A stretch of 64,000 nucleotides of DNA from Scalesia atractyloides. Taxonomy: Eukaryota > Streptophyta > Magnoliopsida > Asterales > Asteraceae. The position numbers and the translations under genes are program-made. Of this stretch, positions 11,315-21,762 are shown piece after piece. How positions within the stretch are numbered: position 1 is the first letter of the stretch; each line of letters opens with the position of its first letter. The stretch is taken from contig CAMTDV010000022.1 in NCBI GenBank assembly GCA_947069175.1, positions 36,607,476 through 36,671,475 on the forward strand, read 5' to 3'. The notes beneath the pieces were generated by a model. That model worked only from the letters and a program-made list of their open reading frames with translations. It had not been told where the DNA came from and ran no database searches.

Positions 11315-11803
11315 TGTGGTCCCGTGGTCGGCGGCGCTTCTAGACGGAAGCTTGGGGATAAAACAGATTCGGCAGAATGAAATAGAATGTAGGCACAAAA
11401 TCAGCGGAATATTTTCAATTCATTCATTCATACCGAAAGAGTATACATCTTGACTGGTTGGCGGAGTTCCTGGAGAGAATCTGCCATCGTTTCCCCTAAG
11501 GGAACTTCCAAAACTTAACAAACAATGAACACACAACACTTATTTATAGACATGACAGCTCGTACGAACCGAGCATGTTGTCACTCGTACGAAGGGTCAT
11601 TCGTACGAGTGAGATGTTATCACTCGTACGAGTAACAAGAGTCACTCGTATGAAGCACAAAGTCACTCGTACGAGGAAATGTCTCTCGTACGAGCCAGTA
11701 CTTGTTCGCACTTGGGTCGTGTGTTCGTATCTAATCTATACAATATTCAATAAAAATTCTTTCTAGCCTATTCGCACAGTGACGGCCACAAAGTACATCA
11801 ACA
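11315..11803 (-). repeat. Element B 5' LTR
   Basis: 489 bp. A TATA-like block lies at 11541-11548 (minus strand TATAAATA). The palindromic CGTACGAG cluster at about 11560-11700 lies upstream of it on the minus strand, so it would sit in U3 as an array of potential regulatory sites. Confidence 0.9.
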
Positions 11804-12868
11804 TCCCAAAATTGAAGAAGCTCTCTTAGAGAGTCATTCAAATGTGCAAATTGCATCAATCGTACCGAAATTTGTATTACCTAACCCTCGTTGGATACTG
11901 GTCTCTTTGTTGTACGGAAGTACTGACCTGATCACCAATTATCTAACGTTGTAAGTAAAAAGGATGAATTTCGGTATAACTCACCTACTACATGGAATCT
12001 TTGTGCATACCTTGATCATAGGGTTTGTCTGAAGTGAGACACTCTAGTATATCAGTATAAATTACCTTAACGTATCACTAGGTAATCGTACTTGAAATGT
12101 TCATGTATTTTGTTTAAGTCGATAAACAATACCGGTAATCGTCTTGAACTGCTTTTCATGAAAATTACATATAGAATTATCTAATAGTGTGAAAACAGTT
12201 TGATGTTGTGATATGATCTTTTACGTGATTCTCACAAAACAGAGTATTTATTATTTTTGTTATTTATTTGCTTTCAGAAAATATAAAAATCCAAAAGATT
12301 TCATTTCTTGTAAATTCTTAATCTATGGAATATGGTTGTTCATGGAGGAGTTGTTACCGATAGGGGGATGATGGTGTTAGAAGATGAGTTCAAAATTTAC
12401 AAATCTTGCAGGTTCAGTGTGCTTAAAATTTCGAGTGTTGGTTTGAATTGAGAATTGCTTAATCTGTGATAAGTTATATCATCTATTGAATAATAATAAT
12501 ATATAATTTGTTAACTTGTGTTGAAAAATTCATATGGTTTCTCGAGATGTTTGTTTTATAGTATACAAATTGTAGCAGTATGTTGCTGTGAAGTTTGGTG
12601 AAGAGGAGTTTGCTTGGATGCATAGCAGAACCTCCTTTCTACATTGCAGACATAGTTAAAGAGTTTGAAGATTGCTATACATGCTAAACTGGAGTTTACT
12701 CAAATGCTAACAATTTAGAAGATTTGGTGATTGGATGCATCAGCTTAGGGGGAGTCTGTTGCTGACAGAAGCTATTAAAGCTGAAGCTATCGAAAGACCA
12801 ACGATATTCAAAGACGTTGAAGATTGCAAGATGACTGAAGACGAAATTGTTTTATGAAGATATTGTCA
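11804..12868 (+). other. Copia A 3' non-coding region, right part
   Basis: About 1.06 kb between element B and the polypurine tract, with no recognised coding region. With 8739-9182 it gives about 1.5 kb of 3' non-coding sequence. Copia relatives with an extra ORF carry it in this position, but none is readable here. The last 200 bases are purine-rich and lead into the polypurine tract. Confidence 0.6.
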
Positions 12869-12878
12869 AGGGGGAGTT
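12869..12878 (+). other. Polypurine tract of copia A
   Basis: A purine run, AAGGGGGAG plus one T, lies immediately before the 3' LTR start at 12879. This is the expected priming site for plus-strand DNA synthesis. Confidence 0.85.
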
Positions 12879-13346
12879 TGTTGGTTCATATTTGTGACAA
12901 CAACTTAGATTTGGTCTTTGGATATCTTGTAATTAGTAAAACGATAAACGGTTAGTGGGTTTAGTATTGTAGTAGTTGATTAGAAGTGATTGGGCTAAAC
13001 CAGACACTTTATAGTGAGGGGTAGGCGAATTGGGCCTAGACCCAATAGCAGCGCATGTGATGAAACGCTAGCCTAGATGTAAACGTGTCTCTATATAAAG
13101 TGAGTTTTGCATTAGGGTTAAGGTGGATCAGTTGGCTCAGTGGATTAGCTAATTACTTCATAGAGAGTTGAGAGAGAGTCCTGAATTGATTGTAAACACT
13201 TGTGTTGGATAATCAATAGAAGACAGGTTGAAAGTGATTGTGTGTCGTGTTCTTGTTCGTTTTCTTTGTAATCTGATCTAGGGGATTCTGCACTCTAGGT
13301 TGGATAGACGATTCTGTGAAGATCCATACGGTTTAAGGGACCTACA
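12879..13346 (+). repeat. Copia A 3' LTR
   Basis: 468 bp, starting TGTTGGTTCA and ending CCTACA. It contains a TATATAAA block at 13092-13099. It is more complete than the 5' copies, lacking their many single-base losses. Confidence 0.9.
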
Positions 13347-13967
13347 TGCATAAAGTTGTTCTTTCTTTAGGAGTTCCATCGTTACGTTTGTGATCGGCTC
13401 AGAATTTTGAATAAATCAAAATGTCATCGATGAAAACAATGATGAACTTGTCTAAATAAGGTTTACAAACCCTATTCATTAAGTCCATGAAGACGGCAAG
13501 AGCATTTGTCAAACCAAAGGGAATGACATTGAACTCATAATGGTCGTATCGAGTTCGAAAAGCAGTTTTGGGAATATCTTCGTCGAGTACACATAGCTGA
13601 TGATACCCAGAATGCAGATCAACCTTGGAGAAACACATAGCACCTTGTAGTTGATCAAAAAGATCATCAATACAAGGTAGGGGATATCGATTTTTAATTG
13701 TGAGTTTGTTGAGCTCACAATAAACGATGCACATGCTAAAGGATCCATCCTTCTTTTTCACTAATAGGACGTGAGCGCCCCAAGGTGAAAAGCTTGTATG
13801 AATAAATCCTTTGTCTGAAAGTTCTTGGAGTTTTTTGATAACCCTTGCATTTCAGACGGTGCAAGACGGTAAGGGGATTTGGCAATTGGTTTGGCACCAG
13901 GTACAAGGTCTATACGAAACCCGAGTTGACGTGCTGGGGGTAAACCAGCTAGTTCTTCAGGAAACAC
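13347..13967 (-). pseudogene. Gypsy V reverse transcriptase
   Basis: The minus-strand open segment 13761-13399 holds gypsy RT motifs: L-N-K-L-T-I-K-N-R-Y-P-L-P, F-S-K-V-D-L-H-S-G-Y-H-Q-L, F-R-T-R-Y, P-F-G-L-T-N-A and V-F-I-D-D-I-L-I-Y-S (catalytic aspartates). The upstream segment 13967-13761 has F-P-E-E-L-A-G-L-P-P and A-P-Y-R-L-A-P-type motifs at the PR-RT junction, then shifts frame near 13845. Several substitutions hit otherwise fixed residues (D-Y-R-E changed to V-Y-C-E, R-S-G changed to H-S-G). The gene ends at the copia A insertion. Confidence 0.88.
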
Positions 13968-14600
13968 CTCAGGAAAATCTCAAATAACGGGGATGTCTTG
14001 AATACTCTTACCCTTGCTTTTCTTATCTACGATATGTGCCAAAAAGGTTACATAATTCTTTCGTAGGCATTTTTGGGCTTGGGTTCATGTAATGAGTTTA
14101 AGGCTATGAGAGGGTTTCTCTCCACAAACTTCTAGGATTTAACCAGACAAAAGAGGGATGCAAACAATCTTATCAACGCAAATCACTTCAGCATGGTGTT
14201 TAGTTAATCAGTCCATGCCTACTATGACGTCAAAACTCCCAAGTTGCATTGCCGTGAGGTCAATGGAAAAAAGATGGTTATTGAGGTTCAATTGGCAGTT
14301 ACGAATAACAGAATCAAGTGCAAGAGGTTTGCCACTAGCTATCTCCACTGTTAAGGGTTTTCCGAGTTTGGCTAGTGGTGTTGAAAGATAAGGGTCAAAA
14401 TCTAAGGATACAGAACTCCTATCGGCACCCGAATAAAAAGAATAGAAGCAGGCTGATTATTGACAAGGAACGTACTGTTAACCATGACATGAGCCTCATT
14501 AGCATTTATGTTAAATGCTCGTCCAGGGCTGTATTTGCATTAACTAGCTTCAGGCAGTTGTTTAGTTAGTGAGTAAGATCAACCACAATTGTATCAGGAT
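13968..14600 (-). pseudogene. Gypsy V aspartic protease remnant
   Basis: Minus-strand reading gives D-S-G-A-D-R-S near 14430 (active site), then a G-S-F-D-V-I-V-G-M-D motif near 14215 followed by a stop in place of tryptophan. The linker region follows, with K-C-L-R-K-N-Y-V-T-F-L-A-H-I. Several in-frame stops and small shifts occur. Confidence 0.78.
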
Positions 14601-15570
14601 CCAGGTGGGTAGTGGGGCGTTGGATTGGCTTGTGGTTGAACAAGATTTCAAACCACTTGATTCAGGGAAGGAGCAAAACGACAAGTGTTGGCCAGATGGC
14701 TAGATTGTCCACAATTGGTACAATGATGGGTAGATGGGGTTGGTGATACTATCACACTTGGTGCACAGAGGTGCAGTACCGGCATATTGTCTGGGTGGGA
14801 GGATGTGCTGGTCGATTGGGAGCAACTTGGTTGGGTTGTGTAACAATAGTGAAATTCTTGGAAGCTTTACGCTTCCTAGTCTTCTTGGAGGTTTCGGCTA
14901 TGTTTCCCTTTTGTTTCCTTGTGCAATGTTAGTAGAGTGCTTCTTGTCGCTTTTGCGAAAAAGTTTACCCTTCTTGACTTGCGAGTCAGTCAGGTTGTAG
15001 CCAACTCGATAGTCTGTCTGACTGGAGCTACCAGTGATTATGTCCAGAACTGGGTCAGGAAGGCCATCAATGTACTTTTCAATAGCCTTATTCAAGGGCG
15101 TGACCCTAGCAGGACATAACAAACTTAGCTCCTCATAACGGTCACACGATGTTCTCCACTATCCTGTTTCAGGTCGTGGAATTTGTTCTCAAGTGCTCTT
15201 TGCTCATGGCGTCGGTGGAATTCCTTTATCATAAGAGCTCGAAGCACTTCTCACGTCTGAGCCATTGCAACATCAACACCCCTATCTCTTACCACTATGT
15301 TCGACCACGTGAGCACCCTCTTTTGGATTACACCCGAAGCAAATTCTATTTTGCGCTCATTCGAACATTGAACATGACGAAATGTGCTCTCAAGACTCTC
15401 AAACCACTGTATGAGCCTAGTAGCTCCCTCAAAACCACTAAACTTGAGCGGTTTAGCCGAATTGAATTGTTTAAAGTTGCACGAAACAGGTGCATTGTTG
15501 TTATTGTTGGCTTGGTTTAATTGAGTCACAAGATTTGGTAGCACAACAGCTATCTGCTGAGCTATCATTG
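14601..15570 (-). pseudogene. Gypsy V gag
   Basis: The minus-strand segment 15568-15251 has the retrotransposon gag capsid motif (P-L-K-F-S-G-F-E-G-A-T-x-L-I-Q-W-F-E). The segment 15122-14898 holds I-E-K-Y-I-D-G-L-P. A zinc knuckle, C-T-N-C-G-x2-S-H-L-A-N-T-C, reads near 14720-14680 in another frame. The three parts lie in different frames. Confidence 0.8.
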
Positions 15571-16188
15571 CTGTCGTATTGGCGTCCTAAGCAGCATTGG
15601 ATGAGGAGCTATTCTAAAAGAGAAGGAAATATGAGAGAAAACGGGTGAGATCGATATTGGATAGTCAAAAGAAAACGTTAAAAATATCGATGAAACATAA
15701 GGATTGTGACCATTTGTTCGTTACCTAAAAAAACAAACGACACATAGTGACTAATCAAAGTAAATGGGTCTTTATAATGTATCGCAAAGACATGATTTAT
15801 CCTATAAGTGGACACTCACCCCAAGAGTTCCCAGGTAAGAGTGACTAGTCCGATAATGCGGATTTATAAGAACACTCTAGCCTTAGACAGAAAACTCAGG
15901 GTACAGGCATCCACCCTTCCAGATTGCACGTGTTCACATTATTAAAACCCAAACTTTGACGAGATTTTGAAATCTTTGAAGGCAGGAAGCCTAAAAACAA
16001 ATCATCTAAGGATAGATGATTGATTTTCAAAACAAATTTGTAACTTGTGAATTTGTTTTGGTAATCACCTAAGGATAGGTGAGGTATTGTTTTAAGATCT
16101 AAACACATGATAACTTGTTGTTAGGGAGCTAGGAAGGTTATAGTCTAGGTCAAAGTATTACTAATAACCTAATTCCCTATAACCATGA
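15571..16188 (-). other. Gypsy V leader, no gene seen
   Basis: This stretch between the PBS and gag is AT-rich with no recognisable protein. It may be the untranslated leader. Confidence 0.55.
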
Positions 16189-16200
16189 GCTCTGTTACCA
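16189..16200 (-). other. Gypsy V primer-binding site (one mismatch)
   Basis: The minus strand reads TGGTAACAGAGC, the iMet-type PBS with A for T at the sixth base. It lies seven bases from the LTR boundary at 16208, farther than usual, which fits the element's age. Confidence 0.75.
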
Positions 16201-16207
16201 ATCTTTT

Positions 16208-18357
16208 TGTAACATCCCGACCACGTAAAACAACAGACCGTGACGGAAACGTCGGGGAGTCATGTCACAGAACTATTGTTTCACAACACACGGTACATAA
16301 AGTTATGTATTATTTAATTTAATTGTTAACATTGTCTTGGGAGAATGAAATAAAAAACATAACAATTGTCTTGCAAATGTTAAAGTCACTAAGGCCCAAG
16401 TCCGCCCTATGTGAAGCATGCTCAAAATCACACATTAGCTCCTGAAACATATGTGAAAATAAAACGTTAGCATAAAAATGCATGTGAGTAAAATAAGTTT
16501 TGTGATGAAGATTCATGACTTTGAAAGTTAAAAGAAATGCTCAACTATTAAAAAAGTAGCCATGATCCTTTACAAAAATGTTTCTTTTATGAAATCATAT
16601 GAAAATCAAATGATTTAAAAGAAATGATGCATGGTTAACTTAATAACCAAAATAACTCGTGCCTTGTATAAAATATGCCATGTCTTGTATTTTGTTTGAA
16701 GTGGTTTAGATAACACTACGTTATGTAATATAATGAAAGCACTTATATAGGAAGTATCATCGGCGTATCCACCATGCTTTTATCATATTACATACGTCTC
16801 GTCATTTAAATCCCTTACCATGAGCCAACAATTGAGATGCCTCGTTTAAACCAATGTCATGTATAAACCAAATGTCTTTTATAAACAAATGTCTTATATA
16901 AACCAAATGTTATTTATAAACAAATGTCTATGTATAAACCAATGTCTTGTATGGCAAACAAAAGTCTTGTTTAAACCATAAAATAAATGGCTTGTATAAA
17001 ATAACCAAAATGTATTGTCTTGTCAAAATGTCTTGTATAAAACAGGTGTTTTAAATAAACAAAGGTCTTGTTTAAACTAAAACTCTTGTCTTATAGATCA
17101 ATTGCTTTTATTGTGTAGACACATATATATGGATTGTTGGCGAATACATTCAAGCCTTGTTGACTATCGGATAAACCCTTATAAAGACAAAGGTTTATCA
17201 AATGTTCATCGGAGTCTTTCATTCCCTAAAGTCACTTCTAAACAAACCTAGGAAGCGGGATCGGGATTGTCAATCCTATGGTACCATTACATAATACCGG
17301 TCGGCATGATCAATGTTAATGAATGTATCATTGTATATTCAATGCACCGATATGTCTTGAACAATGTAAGTGTGTCATGAAAATGTTTTGAAATCATGTA
17401 CTTGGGATACTAAGTCAATATACCAAGCAAAAATGTCTTTGAAATCAAACACTAGGTATGCTAAGTCAACTTACAAAGTAAAGATGTCTTTGAAATCATG
17501 TACTAGGGCTGCTAAGTCAAAATACGAAACAAAAATGTCTTTGAAATCATGTACTAGGTATGCTAAGTCAACATACGAAACAAAATGTCTTTGAAATCAT
17601 GTACTAGGTATGCTAAGTCAACATATGAAGCAAAATGCCCTTGAAATCATGTACTATATGTACTAGATAAGCAAAACATGTATAATATCATGAAAACAAG
17701 AAAGTAGTGATAGGCACATATGAATCACCCCAAAACATTCGAAAATGTAAAGGGGGGCTATGTACTCACTTGGGATGGCGTAAATGTGTTGTTCAAATGA
17801 TCAAACAAAGCTCAAGGATTGAAGAGTTAAAGTGTGTCAGAATGTATCAGAATACTATGTTAATGTGTCGAGCTTTAATCGAAGGATTGGATAGAATGAG
17901 GTCTTATAAACCAAACGAGTGTTGGGACTTGTATGATATGGTTTATAATACGTTACATTATGATTTGGAAGAATTTCTAAGTGCTTTAACCCATTACGAC
18001 TTGTTAAAATGGTTTACGCCACTTTAACCGGTCGCAAGCGTAACTATGGGTTTGGATGGTTAAATAAGTCCTATGATGAGTCTTATATGTCAAAACAAGT
18101 TTGAGTATGTTCTAATATCAGTTTAGATGTCAAAACTATGGTCTTACATGTTTAAAACCATTTTATGAGCCAAAAGGGTGTTCTCGACATTTTAAAAGTA
18201 CATAAAATCGACTCATCATCTAACTAACCAAACTATATGACTATAAGGTATAACCTTAGAGGGTTATTCCCTAAATTATTATGGTCATAAAAATGCGCTT
18301 GGTCGAATCCCAAGATTAACCAAACGGGTCTGAGTCGAAACTCAAAGCGGTAGTAAA
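16208..18357 (-). repeat. Gypsy V 5' LTR (incomplete)
   Basis: The LTR terminus (plus-strand TGTAACATCCC) sits at 16208 beside the PBS. The LTR extends rightwards at least to about 18357, where a new LTR terminus (TGTCACACC, fragment W) begins, so its far end is not defined. It contains imperfect repeats of about 20 bases around 16850-17060 (A-T-A-A-A-C-C-A-A-A-T-G-T-C type) and a 51-bp tandem array. The boundary with W is inferred. Confidence 0.65.
17390..17693. repeat. 51-bp tandem array in V LTR
   Basis: An anchor of G-A-A-A-T-C-A begins at 17390, 17441, 17492, 17543, 17593 and 17643, a spacing of 51, 51, 51, 50 and 50 bases. Because 51 is a multiple of three, four units form an apparent open frame with 17-residue repeats (17370-17594). 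The later 50-base units destroy it, so I do not call a protein. Confidence 0.9.
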
Positions 18358-18446
18358 TGTCACACCTTGTAGGTCCACTTGGAGGATCAAGATTAACCTA
18401 CTTCCCTGTTTATGTAACACACATACGAGTGTGGAATCCACATAAG

Positions 18447-21400
18447 TGTCACACCCTCAATTTCCACTTGCGGAGTTCTACCGCGAGACGTGTGAACAAA
18501 CCAGAATCTGAAACACTAGTACGTCGAACGACTCTACATGGTTTGATAATACGTTTTCCAAAATCGTTCATTATCAATTACCAATATTTAGCAGAGCATT
18601 AGTTTTAAGTTTGAGCGGAAGCATAAATAAGTAATGATGCGGGCGCCAACACAAACGCCAAAACAAATGAAAAATCCCAAAACAATATTAATGAATGAGA
18701 CTCGATAAAGATGTCTTGTTCAATGCATGTGCGTGCACCTAGAGCACCTAGCATCCTGAGAAACATGTAAAGAAACAAGTGTCAACATTAAAGATGAGTG
18801 AGTTCACAGGTTTTCATAAATTCGTTTGTTCGGTTATAGTTTGTTCTCTCCGTTATCCCCAACCCGGGATAACGTATCAGTTCCATTATTCCAATCCCGG
18901 AATAATAATAAGTTGTTGCTTCCAATATTCCCAACTCGGAATATTAAGTTGTTGTTTCCATTATCCCCAACCCAGGATAATAAGTTGATGTTTCCAATAT
19001 TCCAAACCCGGAATATTAAGTTGATCCGTAATTAAGTTCAATATTAATGTATATAGGTAGCTAGCCTAAAGTCATGTCACGTAAGAGTTCGCGATCGAAG
19101 CTGACTGTTGTGCCTCCGTTTTGCCAGGCCTATCACATGACCATGGCGGTGTTAGGCCAATTATTCACCCGTTGACCATACCAGGTCGGCTAGCGCGACT
19201 AGCTCGGATGGGGCTTGTCGGGCCCAGTAGTACTACTTATAATTCCCCCGCTATTTAACCCAAATACTAACGATCCGAGGAGATTGTCGAGGACTTAAGT
19301 GATAAAGCTGCTTAGTGACCATAACATTACATTAACATTAACTTAGTTACCGTATAGTTATGTGACGTTAAATTCGTATAACGTAAAGAGATTGAGTTTG
19401 AGAGTGTATACATGTTTCTCCCCTGTTGTTTAAAAACCGGATAAAGTTAGGGGCCGTGAACTCACCTTTATTTGCTCGGTTAGTGTAGCAAAGATGTTAT
19501 AAGAGATGGGACCGCTAGTTGCGTCCTAACAAACCAATTAATTTCCACGTCAGTGTGTAGTCACACCAATACAAATTCCACACACAATTTACTCACAAAG
19601 TGATACACACAAATAACATATCTAACACTCAAACATGCATGCAAGTATTCTCATGTGATCATGGTAATCAAACAACTATCATGAACATATTCCAAATCCA
19701 TGCAACACTTTAATGCATAAAATCACAAGTTATCAACTTTCTGCTTAACACTCAATTATTCAGCTGTTTTCTAGGATTTTTATAAAATAGTTCTAACATT
19801 CCAAAAATTCCTATATTTTTACAGTAGGTGACATTTATACCATAGAAATTTATATAATTTTTCCAAGTCCTAAATCTTTACCAATAACCATAAATATTAA
19901 TTCATTAAGCTGCAGTCAGATTTATCGCTTTCTGACTGCAGTCCACGGAAGAATTTATTTAAAAATCACTGATCGTCCGATTAACAAAATTCCAGTTGGA
20001 GTTGCCCGGAAATTTCTATACCTAGTTGCTGTACAAAAATCATGACTCAAATCTCTACTGATTTTAAAATCTAGCTTGATAAACAACTAGCAAAATTTCA
20101 GGATTTTCACAGTTTTAGTTACTGAACTTATTTAGCCCTTTAAAAATATCAAACGACTTCAGAAAATTATGAATCCAGCGCCATTAGATTCCTTATTCAA
20201 ATCTCTACGTTCTAGACATCGAAAAATCCGTTTTTCGACAACTAACGACCAAGTTACAGCCAGATGAAGTCGGCTGTAACTATTATTCAGCAGGCTGTTT
20301 TCTGCATATGTTTATCCTGAACTCGTATAACCCGTTCATGCGATTAACCTAAGCGATCTAGAACTGATTTCTAGTCCTAGATTAATACTAATAACCTATC
20401 CATGCAAACCCTAGTCAACATCTCTTGTTTTTATAAACCAATACAGCTTATGATTTTCAGATTTCGAACAAACCTCACTTGCACACATTACTAGCAAATC
20501 GGCTATCATGACTTTTCATTCAAACATGTAATCCGAAGACAATACAATCAATTCATTCAAGCACTTATGATTTCCGCAAACATTTATACACAAGAACATA
20601 ATCAAAACAGCCGATTATCTATTCAACATATAAGACCCGAAACAACTAATCAATTAATCATTCAAGCATACATATAATCCGAACATGATCTTGTAATCAG
20701 AGATAACCTCTAATCTTTTAATAACAATGTAAACGAACCGTGAATACGATGAGGGGAGATGGCGAGGTGGCTTGCTGGCATAGCTGATGGACCGAGAGAA
20801 AGAATAAGCTGATTCACCAGCTGATTTAGATCGAAAAGTGGATGAAGGAACTGGCTGTTTGCGATCAGGAGATGAGTGAACCAGCTGGTTGTTAGGTTAG
20901 AATGATGAAGGAAATGCAATGAGTTGTTCATCAATGGAGCAAAGAAGAGCCGACGTGTTTCGCTTGTTAGGGTTTAGATTAGGAGATATTGAGTGTAATG
21001 CGCACAAGATAGCTCACGGTTTTGTTTGAGTGCGGCGGAACTAAAGTGAGTTAGTTTGGTTTGGACTTGATCTCGCGGTCAAGGAATAGGGTGGGTTCGG
21101 TTTGGGTTTGAACTAAATAAATCCGCGGTTTTGATCATGTGGCCGAGAGTGTTTTGGTTTAGGGTTTAGGTTTTGATGTTGTGGTTTCGGGTTTGATCTT
21201 GCGGCCGGATTGTTTTTAGTTTAAGGTTTAACTTTGATCTCGGTTTTGGGTTTGCGGTTTGGTTTGCGCACGGCCGATAATGGTTTGAGTTCTAAACTTG
21301 GTTAATTCCTAGAGTCACAAAGAATCGAGGTTGGTTCGTGTCGCGGTTCGGTTCGTGTACATATCTACAATAATTACTTTATAACTAAACAATCACACAA

Positions 21401-21500
21401 ACACTCATCACGTATTCATTCCATGCACGTTTAATACTTAGCACATATATTATTCGACAAGTGTCACGTGTAAGTTATCTGAAAAACCCGGGATGTCACA
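18447..21500 (-). repeat. Element D 3' LTR
   Basis: 3054 bp, plus-strand TGTCACACCC to GGGATGTCACA. It aligns almost base for base with 27362-30442 except at about 20757-21050, where the two differ strongly and this copy lacks the TATA tract of its partner. It contains a palindrome array (18840-19025). Confidence 0.93.
18840..19025. repeat. Array of short palindromes in D LTR
   Basis: Five successive units alternate two inverted-repeat types: TTATCC-CCAACCCG-GGATAA, and TATTCC-caacccg-GGAATA with small variants. They are separated by A-A-G-T-T-G-T-T-G-type linkers at about 36 to 45 bases. Each unit can fold into a hairpin with a six- to seven-base stem. The second LTR has the same array (27775-27955); there one arm reads CCCGGG where this copy reads CCCAGG. 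Confidence 0.88.
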
Positions 21501-21762
21501 TTATCCCCATGTTGAAAGAATTTTCGTCCCGAAAATTGAGTAAACGCGGTTTAGCATGTAACGTACATGTTTAGAGTGCCACGCACAAAGAGTTAGTTCG
21601 TTAATGATGGTACGCAACGTTACAAGAAGTTCCCAAGTGTCATACACAAAGATTTCCAAGTGCCATGCACAAGAATTTAGTCAACAATAGTACACGAAAG
21701 TATGAGAAGTTTCCAGGTTGTCACATCATCCCCATGTTGAAAGAATTTTCGTCCCGAAAATT
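21495..21762 (-). repeat. Duplicated polypurine-tract region of D
   Basis: About 43 bases spanning the LTR edge, the polypurine tract (minus-strand ATGGGGATAA) and the downstream G-A-A-A-A-T-T-T-T-C-G block occur at 21495-21537 and again at 21720-21762, with about two differences. Only the first is next to an LTR. The second overlaps the end of the pol reading frame. The 180 bases between them are non-coding, with imperfect repeats of their own. Confidence 0.85.

Larger units (their letters stand above)
9183..11803 (-). mobile_element. Non-autonomous LTR element B
   Basis: Two near-identical direct repeats (9183-9674 and 11315-11803) flank 1640 bases with no credible coding frame. The outer flanks are TCCCA at 9178-9182 and TCCCA at 11804-11808, a perfect 5-bp target duplication. 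The complement of the iMet PBS sits two bases inside the right repeat (11301-11312), so the right repeat is the 5' LTR and the element lies on the minus strand. On that strand the LTR runs from TGTTGATGCAC to GACCACA. At 2.6 kb without gag or pol it is a TRIM/LARD-like parasite needing another element's proteins. Its ends resemble those of copia C, a plausible relative. Confidence 0.9.
724..13346 (+). mobile_element. Ty1/copia element A with nested element B
   Basis: This plus-strand copia element is bounded by LTRs starting TGTTGG and ending CCTACA. The flanks are GGCAT (719-723) and TGCAT (13347-13351), a 5-bp target duplication with one mismatch, inside the RT of gypsy V. It contains a PBS (1587-1598), gag (2380-5397), protease and pre-integrase (5430-5910), integrase (5911-7028), RT (7123-8100), RNase H (to 8738), a long 3' non-coding region hosting element B, a polypurine tract (12869-12878) and a 3' LTR. 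Integrase before RT defines copia. Gag and pol carry many stops and frameshifts, so it cannot supply its own proteins. Its left end carries an extra partial LTR (see 680-1510). Confidence 0.9.
1..18357 (-). mobile_element. Ty3/gypsy element V, split by copia A
   Basis: This is a minus-strand gypsy retrotransposon whose 3' part runs off the left edge. Reading right to left: a 5' LTR from 18357 down to 16208, a PBS at 16200-16189, decayed gag (15570-14600), protease (about 14570-13970) and reverse transcriptase to 13347. The 12.6-kb copia A follows, then the end of RT and RNase H from 723 to 1. The break falls in the same RT region on both sides of A (around a Leu-Tyr-Ala motif), which supports one element cut by an insertion. 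Domain order PR-RT-RNase H and chromovirus-type RT motifs identify gypsy. All parts carry frameshifts or stops. Integrase and the 3' LTR are outside the window. Confidence 0.88.

Noticed and set aside
17390..17693. CRISPR array or repeat protein gene
   Set aside because: Units are contiguous tandem repeats without unique spacers, in plant LTR sequence, and the frame is lost in the last units.
18779..19035. Small proteins in two overlapping frames (and their copies at 27705-27961)
   Set aside because: They are translations of the palindrome array inside the D LTRs; the repeats alone explain them.
20710..20934. 74-residue minus-strand ORF in D LTR
   Set aside because: It lies in the block that differs between the two LTRs and is not kept in the other copy.
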